Source: JBECKX01 sp964468475
Lineage (GTDB): Bacteria > Zixibacteria > MSB-5A5 > CAIYYT01
Length of the DNA: 64,000 nucleotides
Assembly (NCBI GenBank): GCA_964468475.1
Contig: CAYXUL010000002.1
Location: 1 to 64,000 of the forward strand
Direction of reading: 5' to 3'
In this document: one piece after another, positions 58,731 through 64,000 of the stretch
How positions within the stretch are numbered: position 1 is the first letter of the stretch
Layout of the letters: the number at the start of each line of letters is the position of its first letter
Translations under genes and position numbers: made by a program
Notes under the pieces: generated by a model
What the model was told of the DNA's origin: nothing
Databases searched by the model: none
What the model saw: the letters and a program-made list of their open reading frames with translations, nothing else

Positions 58731-60116
58731 GTGACTGATCTGTTCGAACATGATTCGGGATTTTTGAAGTTGGGTAAACATCCGCCGCTGGCCGATCGGA
58801 TGCGCCCGCGCAAGCTCGAGGAGTTCGTCGGGCAGGAAGAGATCATGGCGCCCGGCAAGCCACTGCGCAGCCTGCTTGATCGAGGGAAAATTCACTCGGC
58901 AATCTTTTGGGGGCCTCCCGGCTCGGGCAAAACGACGCTCGCCTACCTGATCTCGCTTCACCTGAAATTCAAATTCATTTTCTTCTCGGCAGTGACATCC
59001 GGAATCAAGGAAATCAAGAAAGTGATGAGCGAAGCCGAGCGCGAGGAAGCCCTCTACGGCGGCCGCACAATACTTTTCGTCGATGAGATTCACCGCTTCA
59101 ACAAGAGCCAGCAGGATGCTTTCCTGCCCTACGTCGAATCGGGCAAAATCATCCTTCTCGGCGCTACCACGGAGAATCCTTCATTCGAGGTTATTGGCGC
59201 CCTACTGTCGCGGCTGAAAGTCTACCTGCTGAAACCGCTGGAAGCGGAGCATCTTGGAGAGATTATTGATCGGGCGCTGAACGACACGGAGCATGGGCTC
59301 GGTAAGAGCAAGGTCTCGCTTACCGATGAGGCGCGCAGCTATATCATTCAAACCAGCAGTGGTGATGCCCGGAAGGCATTGACGCTGTTAGAAGTCTCAT
59401 GCGAATCAGACGTGAACTGGGAAAAGGGCGCAGTCGAGATCACGCTCGACAAAGTCACCGAAGTGCAGCAAAAGAAAGTCCTGCTGTACGACAAAGCGGG
59501 TGAGGAGCATTTCAATCTAATCAGCGCTCTTCACAAGTCGCTGCGCGATTCTGATCCTGATGCCGGCTTGTACTGGCTGGCGCGTATGCTCGCAGCCGGT
59601 GAGGACCCTCTTTACCTCGCGCGCAGGCTGATCCGTTTCGCCGTGGAGGATATCGGCTTGGCTGATAATCACGCGCTTGAACTCGCCCTCAACGCCCGGG
59701 AAACCTACAACTTGCTCGGCACGCCCGAGGGTGAACTTGCCCTGGCGCAAGTGGTCATTTACCTCGCTGCAGCTCCCAAGTCAAATGCCGTCTATGCCGC
59801 CTATACCAAAGTGATGAAGACCGTCGAGGAGGAACCTGCGTATGAGGTTCCTTTTCACATTCGCAACGCACCAACGTCATTAATGAAGGGATTCGGCTAC
59901 GGCAAGGGTTACCAATATGCGCACAATTTTGACGATGCGATCACCGGCCAGTCGGACCTGCCTGAAAAACTGAAAGCTCGCCGTTTTTACGATCCCACCG
60001 AGCGCGGACTGGAGAAGCGAATCAAGGAACGGCTGGAACACTTTGAAAAATTACGCCAGAAGGCACGCAGCCAGAACAAAGCGGATTCTTCCTCAGAAAA
60101 CACCGACAACGACTGA
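58731..60116 (+). CDS. rarA: replication-associated recombination protein A (RarA/MgsA), AAA+ ATPase
   Basis: From the GTG at 58731 the product is 461 residues. It starts PPLADRMRPRKLEEFVGQEE, has Walker A GPPGSGKTTLAYL, Walker B TILFVDEIHRFNKSQQD, the sensor-1 region LLGATTENPSFEV and arginine finger region LLSRLKVY. The C-terminal MgsA domain includes DPLYLARRLIRFAVEDIGLAD and the final KGYQYAHNF. RarA acts at stalled replication forks and is a homologue of WRNIP1/Mgs1. A GTG 45 bases earlier is in frame but lies upstream of the promoter-like boxes, so I prefer the later start. It is divergent from pheA. Confidence 0.94.
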   Translation: MTDLFEHDSGFLKLGKHPPLADRMRPRKLEEFVGQEEIMAPGKPLRSLLDRGKIHSAIFWGPPGSGKTTLAYLISLHLKFKFIFFSAVTSGIKEIKKVMSEAEREEALYGGRTILFVDEIHRFNKSQQDAFLPYVESGKIILLGATTENPSFEVIGALLSRLKVYLLKPLEAEHLGEIIDRALNDTEHGLGKSKVSLTDEARSYIIQTSSGDARKALTLLEVSCESDVNWEKGAVEITLDKVTEVQQKKVLLYDKAGEEHFNLISALHKSLRDSDPDAGLYWLARMLAAGEDPLYLARRLIRFAVEDIGLADNHALELALNARETYNLLGTPEGELALAQVVIYLAAAPKSNAVYAAYTKVMKTVEEEPAYEVPFHIRNAPTSLMKGFGYGKGYQYAHNFDDAITGQSDLPEKLKARRFYDPTERGLEKRIKERLEHFEKLRQKARSQNKADSSSENTDND

Positions 60117-60180
60117 TTGACGGAAATTCCCAATAATCTCTGGAGCCTGAACGGCTCTCTGCCGTATAAAGACCAAGAAC

Positions 60181-61470
60181 ATGAAACACTACCTTACACA
60201 TTTCAGATTAATAGCAGCGGCGCTTCTGTTCTCGCTGCTTTTGCTGCCACTGAGTAGCGCTTTTGCCGAAAAAATACTGATTCCTATGGATCGGACGCAG
60301 GCAAATCACCTCAAAGCCTATGGTGTCGCCTACTGGAGCCTGGAACAGGGACAGAAGGTGGAATGGCTCCTCAACTACCGTGGCGGCTCGTTTATGATGA
60401 ATGCCTTCGATGGTTTGCGCAACATTTGTGCGCTTCGCGGCGTCACCTTTGAAACGGTCAGCGCCAGCGACGAGGGCCTGATCCGTGCTACCATCGAAGA
60501 GAACAACATGGAATCGGTCCTGCTGGAGAAAGCGCCTTCTATCGCTGTCTATACTCCGCCGAATAAGGAGCCTTGGGATGATGCCGTTACGCTCGCCCTT
60601 AAGTATGCGGAGATCGACTACGCGACTGTGTGGGATGAAGAGGTTCTTGACGGCAAACTGGAGGACTACGACTGGCTGCATCTTCATCACGAAGATTTCA
60701 CCGGCCAGTATGGCAAGTTTTACAACTCATTTCGCAATACGCTCTGGTATCAGCAGGAAGTAGCTGCCAATGAGCAGATGGCCAAGAAGCTGGGTTACAA
60801 TAAAGTCTCCAAGATGAAGCTCGCAGTTGTCGAAGCAATAAAGGACTACGTCTCTCGTGGTGGATTCATGTTTGCGATGTGCTCGGCGCCGGAGACTTTT
60901 GATATCGCCCTGGCCGCACATAACACCGACATCGTGCCGGCTGAATTCGACGGCGATCCGGTAGACCCTGACTATAAAAGCAAGATGGATTACAGCAACT
61001 GTCTCGCATTCGAAAATTTTACTGTCTCGGTCAATCCGCTGGAGTATCGACATTCCGATATCGACACTTATCCGGAGCGCATGAGCTACGTGCCCTCGCC
61101 CGATTTGGATTATTTCCAGCTCTTTGATTTTTCGGCCAAACTTGATCCCGTACCCACGATGCTGGTGCAGGATCATGTGGGCACGGTCAAAGGTTTTATG
61201 GGTCAGTCAACTGCGTTTCGCAGATCACTATTGAAGAAATATGTGACAATTCTTGGAGAGATCGACGGCCAGGATGAGGTGCGCTATATCCACGGCAACT
61301 ATGGCAAGGGTACCTTCACTTTCCTGGGCGGTCACGATCCCGAGGATTATCAGCACATGGTGGGCGATCCGCCGACCGACTTGAACTTGCACAAGAATTC
61401 GCCTGGTTACCGACTGATCCTGAACAATGTCCTGTTCCCGGCAGCCAAGCGGAAAGAACGCAAGACGTAG
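60181..61470 (+). CDS. exported protein with GATase-like fold, unknown function
   Basis: A 429-residue protein with a clear signal peptide (LIAAALLFSLLLLPLSSAFA). The rest reads like a class I glutamine-amidotransferase/ThuA-like Rossmann fold: KILIPMDRTQANHLKAYGVAY, IAVYTPPNKEPWDDAVTLAL, DYDWLHLHHEDFTGQ, IKDYVSRGGFMFAMCSAPET with a Cys in a nucleophile-elbow-like position, and a late YIHGNYGKGTFTFLGGHDPED containing a His. From memory, close relatives in related phyla are often labelled asparagine synthetase B, but the ATP-PPase domain of that enzyme is absent and the protein is exported, so that name looks wrong. The Cys/His pair is a possible active site only. It is 64 bases downstream of rarA. 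Confidence 0.6.
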   Translation: MKHYLTHFRLIAAALLFSLLLLPLSSAFAEKILIPMDRTQANHLKAYGVAYWSLEQGQKVEWLLNYRGGSFMMNAFDGLRNICALRGVTFETVSASDEGLIRATIEENNMESVLLEKAPSIAVYTPPNKEPWDDAVTLALKYAEIDYATVWDEEVLDGKLEDYDWLHLHHEDFTGQYGKFYNSFRNTLWYQQEVAANEQMAKKLGYNKVSKMKLAVVEAIKDYVSRGGFMFAMCSAPETFDIALAAHNTDIVPAEFDGDPVDPDYKSKMDYSNCLAFENFTVSVNPLEYRHSDIDTYPERMSYVPSPDLDYFQLFDFSAKLDPVPTMLVQDHVGTVKGFMGQSTAFRRSLLKKYVTILGEIDGQDEVRYIHGNYGKGTFTFLGGHDPEDYQHMVGDPPTDLNLHKNSPGYRLILNNVLFPAAKRKERKT

Positions 61471-61786
61471 AAGCGAGAAGTGGCACCGACAGATGTTCCG
61501 TCTTATGACAGGACTTCTGGTGATGTCGCCGGCGACGGGCCTTTAGCCCGACCCGCCAACTAATTCACTTGCATTTAGCCTGAAACAATATTAATTGAAC
61601 GTACCTTCGCTGTCATTTCGGGCCGGCAAAACGCTTTAACCCAAACAGCACGGCACACATAAACCAAAATTGCATATCCCGGCGGCCTGTTTATGCACCT
61701 TCGGTCTGCATGAACATTCAACCAGTGTCGCTGAGAATAATAAGCAGAGGAAAGAAGAATGTACTACTCCTGTCAAGGAGGCCATC
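61471..61786. other. intergenic region with small palindromes
   Basis: It holds the perfect 12-base palindrome GTCGCCGGCGAC (61525-61536) followed by GGGCCTTTAGCCC, which may together be a decayed repeat element. A 13-codon frame (61759-61800) with an AGAGGAAAGAAG before its ATG overlaps the start of the next gene and could be a leader peptide. Confidence 0.4.
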
Positions 61787-61800
61787 ATGTCTCCCCATAG
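61759..61800 (+). CDS. possible 13-residue leader peptide
   Basis: ATG TAC TAC TCC TGT and on to TAG gives MYYSCQGGHHVSP. An AGAGGAAAGAAG precedes the ATG. It overlaps the ribosome binding site and first codons of the ERCC4-like gene in another frame, so its translation could affect that gene. A chance frame is equally possible. Confidence 0.2.
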   Translation: MYYSCQGGHHVSP

Positions 61801-62551
61801 TCCGGCAAACAACAATTCGTTGATTGCCAGCATGAAGCAAAAAGGGTCGGAAATCATCAACTACCTGGAGGAGGAAGGCGTCGAGGTTCATTTCACCAAC
61901 CTGCGTGTTGTCGACTTCATCGTTCGGGATCGCTTCGCCGTAGTGCGACGAACGCTCGATGAGTTCATCGCCGAGCTGGACAACAAGATGGTTTATCGAA
62001 CCGCTCCCGAATTCAAGCGCAGCTTTTCCGACCCGCTATACGTGGTAGAGGGCGCTACTCCCGGCGCCAAGATGTCTGCATCAAACGCCGGCAGAGCCGG
62101 GATAACTTACCTGACGATCATGAATCGAATTCCGATTCTCTTCACCAACTCTGCCGAAGAAACTGCGCGCTATCTGTCGCTGATTATAAAGCAGGCGGAA
62201 TACGCACCGGCACGCGAACAGGTCGTTGAAGATGACGATTCGCAGCAAAAGTTAGTGCATGAGGATGGCGCTTCTTCCAACGGAACCGCCAGAGAAGCCG
62301 GAGATTTCAAACTCAGATCCTTGTGCGCCCTGCCCGGCATAACCAACGAAACCGCACAGGCATTGTTGCGACGTTTTGGCAGCCTTAAGTCGATTTACGA
62401 TGCAGACGAGAACTCCCTGCGGAAAGCTAAAGGGGTAGGTCCAAAGCGTGCCAAGTCGCTACAGAACGCAATCAACTCCGGCGCCAAGAGAGAGAAGAGA
62501 GAGAAGCGCCCTTCAGGCAATCGCCGCCATCCGGCATCTCACGGCAGATAG
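61787..62551 (+). CDS. ERCC4-like domain with degenerate nuclease motif plus HhH domain
   Basis: The ATG at 61787 has AAGGAGG upstream; 254 residues. Residues about 30-140 resemble the XPF/Mus81 (ERCC4) nuclease fold: FTNLRVVDFIVRDRFAVVRRTLDEFIAEL aligns with the GD..(x)..ERKxxxD motif, and SDPLYVVEG with the usual PxLLVEG strand. The catalytic E-R-K appears as V53-R54-R55 with Asp58 kept, so the key Glu is lost. A low-complexity linker follows, then a tandem helix-hairpin-helix (about 185-235, LPGITNETAQALLRRFGSLKSI...GVGPKRAKSLQ), the XPF-type DNA-binding module, and a basic tail. It may be a non-catalytic DNA-structure-binding protein (compare FAAP24 in eukaryotes). The neighbours give no pathway. 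Confidence 0.7.
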   Translation: MSPHSPANNNSLIASMKQKGSEIINYLEEEGVEVHFTNLRVVDFIVRDRFAVVRRTLDEFIAELDNKMVYRTAPEFKRSFSDPLYVVEGATPGAKMSASNAGRAGITYLTIMNRIPILFTNSAEETARYLSLIIKQAEYAPAREQVVEDDDSQQKLVHEDGASSNGTAREAGDFKLRSLCALPGITNETAQALLRRFGSLKSIYDADENSLRKAKGVGPKRAKSLQNAINSGAKREKREKRPSGNRRHPASHGR

Positions 62552-62602
62552 TTCGTCGCTTCCGCAATTACCGGCGCAGCCAGTTACTCCCTCTCAACTT
62601 CC

Positions 62603-64000
62603 CTAAGGGCAATTTGAGCAAGGTGCAGGTCCGCCACCGAAGATGTAATTGACGATAGTCACTGCGTCCGATATTGAAATCGCGCCGCTGCAATCTGCAT
62701 CGCCTGCCTGAATAGGATTCGGAGCCGGCCCGCCACCGAAGATGAAGTTGATAATGAAGACTGCGTCTGAAATCGCGATGCTACCACTGCCATCAGCATC
62801 ACCGCAGACATAGTCACAGACATCACCGACTCCATTATGATTCGCATCTTCCTGCCCGGGATTGAACACTGTGGGGCAATTATCGCAGACATTACCGATA
62901 CCGTCACCATCATCATCCTGCTGACCCGGATTGCTTATTGAGGGGCAATTGTCTACATCAGCACAGAAACCATCCTGATCCAGATCATTGAGGTTATCAT
63001 TGGGGCAGGCGTCACAGACATCGCCTATTCCGTCCGAATCCGCATCGGCTTGATTTGGGTTAGCGACAGTCGGACAATTGTCGACGTCGGCACAGAGCCC
63101 ATCACCGTCCTGATCATTCAACGGATCATTGGGGCAGGCGTCACAGGCGTCGCCGATGAAATCGCCGTCGGTGTCAGTCTGGTCCACGTTCGCTACCGTT
63201 GGACAGTTGTCGCACGGTTTTCCCAGTCCGTCACCATCACTATCAAACTGAAGAGGATCGGCGAGCCGGACACAATCGTCGCAGACATCACCGACACCAT
63301 CGCCGTCATAATCAGCCTGGTTGCTGTTGGCAACGGCGGGGCAATTGTCGAGACCATCAGCGATCCCGTCACCGTCGCTGTCACCGGTTTCGCAGACGTC
63401 GAGGACACCGTTGCTGTTGGCATCCGCGAACTGACCGGAGGATATATCGCAGGCATCCAGAACACCGTTCTGATTGCAGTCCAGCGCGCTTGGCGGTACA
63501 AATGCGATTCCCGTATTCTCCTGCAGTCCGCTGTTGCTGCCACGAACGTAGCGGCGATAGTAACGACCGTCAGGGAAATACTCAATTACCCTCGGCGAGT
63601 CACCGGTAAGAGTGTGCTCCGCCACAAATATGTGCCCGTTGGGGCGCATCGCGATTCCCCACGGCTCGTTGGGGGCGGAAAGATCATTGAACTGGCCCAG
63701 AAAGGCTCCGCTGGCGCCATCATAGCGCAATACCTGATTTGTGTTTAAGCTCGTAACCAGCAGGTTGCCATCGTTGTCGAACAGTAACTGCCGCGCGCCA
63801 TTTAAGCCGCCGGAATTGGAGGTAACGAAGGTGCCCAGTGATGCTCCGGTGGCCCCGTCATATTCCATGACGCTGTTGTTACCACCACTTACGACGTAAA
63901 GGTTACCGTCGGGACCGAAGGTAAGACCATACGGCTGCGACAAACCTCCGGAGCCGGAGGCCACAAAAGTGGATAGAATTGTGCCACTGGTGATATCAAC
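62603..64000 (-). CDS. secreted protein with propeller-like, thrombospondin type 3 and dockerin-like repeats (5' end outside window)
   Basis: The frame stays open to the right edge, so the N-terminus and signal peptide are missing; about 465 residues are visible. First comes an NHL-like beta-propeller part (SQPYGLTFGPDGNLYVVSGG; GARQLLFDNDGNLLVTSL; EPWGIAMRPNGHIFVAEH). Then a run of thrombospondin type 3 calcium-binding repeats: D-x-D-G-D-G-x-x-D and DNCPxxxNxxQxDxDxDGxGDxCD occur at least six times. The end has two dockerin-like repeats, DADGSGSIAISDAVFIINFI and DADCSGAISISDAVTIVNYI, each followed by FGGGPAP. It is a calcium-stiffened surface or secreted protein of unknown ligand. The same C-terminal repeat closes two other exported proteins in this window. 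Confidence 0.85.
   Translation of the reverse strand, partial: VDITSGTILSTFVASGSGGLSQPYGLTFGPDGNLYVVSGGNNSVMEYDGATGASLGTFVTSNSGGLNGARQLLFDNDGNLLVTSLNTNQVLRYDGASGAFLGQFNDLSAPNEPWGIAMRPNGHIFVAEHTLTGDSPRVIEYFPDGRYYRRYVRGSNSGLQENTGIAFVPPSALDCNQNGVLDACDISSGQFADANSNGVLDVCETGDSDGDGIADGLDNCPAVANSNQADYDGDGVGDVCDDCVRLADPLQFDSDGDGLGKPCDNCPTVANVDQTDTDGDFIGDACDACPNDPLNDQDGDGLCADVDNCPTVANPNQADADSDGIGDVCDACPNDNLNDLDQDGFCADVDNCPSISNPGQQDDDGDGIGNVCDNCPTVFNPGQEDANHNGVGDVCDYVCGDADGSGSIAISDAVFIINFIFGGGPAPNPIQAGDADCSGAISISDAVTIVNYIFGGGPAPCSNCP

Noticed and set aside
63050..63748. A 232-codon plus-strand frame
   Set aside because: It mirrors the thrombospondin type 3 repeats on the minus strand, where biased codons keep the opposite strand open.

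Overview
The window looks like a metagenome-assembled chromosome segment of a Gram-negative bacterium in or near the FCB superphylum; candidate phylum Zixibacteria or a close relative is my best guess. The reasons are three exported proteins carrying type I dockerin-like repeats that end in N-Y/F-I-F-[GA]-G-G, a large S8 protease with PKD domains and a C-terminal sorting domain of the type IX kind, several TPR lipoproteins, and a complete classical menaquinone pathway. This is inference from protein style, not from a marker gene; no rRNA is present. Five runs of exactly 100 N (3227-3326, 9055-9154, 12310-12409, 42987-43086, 46962-47061) are scaffold gaps, and three of them interrupt recognisable genes.

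Layout. 1-4.7 kb: the tail of a homoaconitase-type gene, a small membrane-anchored protein, then two nearly identical cupredoxin-like lipoprotein genes in a mosaic of intergenic palindromic repeats. 4.7-12.5 kb: glutamine synthetase, an iodotyrosine-deiodinase-like nitroreductase, an ABC-2 exporter followed by a TetR regulator, an exported double NTF2-like protein, a rhomboid-like protein lacking the catalytic serine, and a small membrane protein. 12.5-20.2 kb: a LiaF-like/PspC envelope-stress pair, an anchored beta-propeller-like protein, an exported TldD/TldE-like protease pair, an FHA-GGDEF diguanylate cyclase, a 35-codon Asn/Tyr-rich ORF and tRNA-Asn. 20.4-28.5 kb, minus strand: TPR lipoprotein, Nudix hydrolase, dockerin protein, and a translation/RNA cluster tgt-yajC-def-fmt-rng. 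28.6-34.2 kb: exported beta-helix/dockerin protein and the S8-PKD protease. 34.6-42 kb: cysK with an Rrf2 regulator, two tandem TPR-thioredoxin lipoproteins (one with CxxC, one with both cysteines lost), and a 720-residue exported protein with a twelve-fold D-x-x-G-N-D-x-Y repeat. 42-52.3 kb: a 4HBT thioesterase (DHNA-CoA hydrolase candidate) convergent with a tightly packed operon menG-aroF-menF-menD-menH-menB-menA-menC-menE. 52.4-64 kb: a seven-PAS histidine kinase, GNAT, pheA, rarA, an exported GATase-like protein, an ERCC4-like protein with a broken nuclease motif plus HhH, and the 3' part of a thrombospondin-type-3/dockerin protein running off the edge.

How the parts fit. The men operon makes menaquinone from chorismate and carries its own DAHP synthase, the first enzyme of the chorismate route, implying coordinated precursor supply for a quinone-based respiratory chain. 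pheA draws on the same chorismate pool. Much of the rest serves the envelope: lipoproteins, exported proteases, redox proteins, stress sensors and surface proteins with Ca-binding-type repeats. Several genes (rarA, the GNAT gene, the Rrf2 gene) have a -10-like hexamer exactly six bases before the start codon, suggesting leaderless transcripts. Nothing looks like a CRISPR array, prophage or insertion sequence. The most novel-looking items are the live/dead thioredoxin pair, the D-x-x-G-N-D-x-Y repeat protein, the exported TldD/E pair and the degenerate ERCC4-HhH protein.
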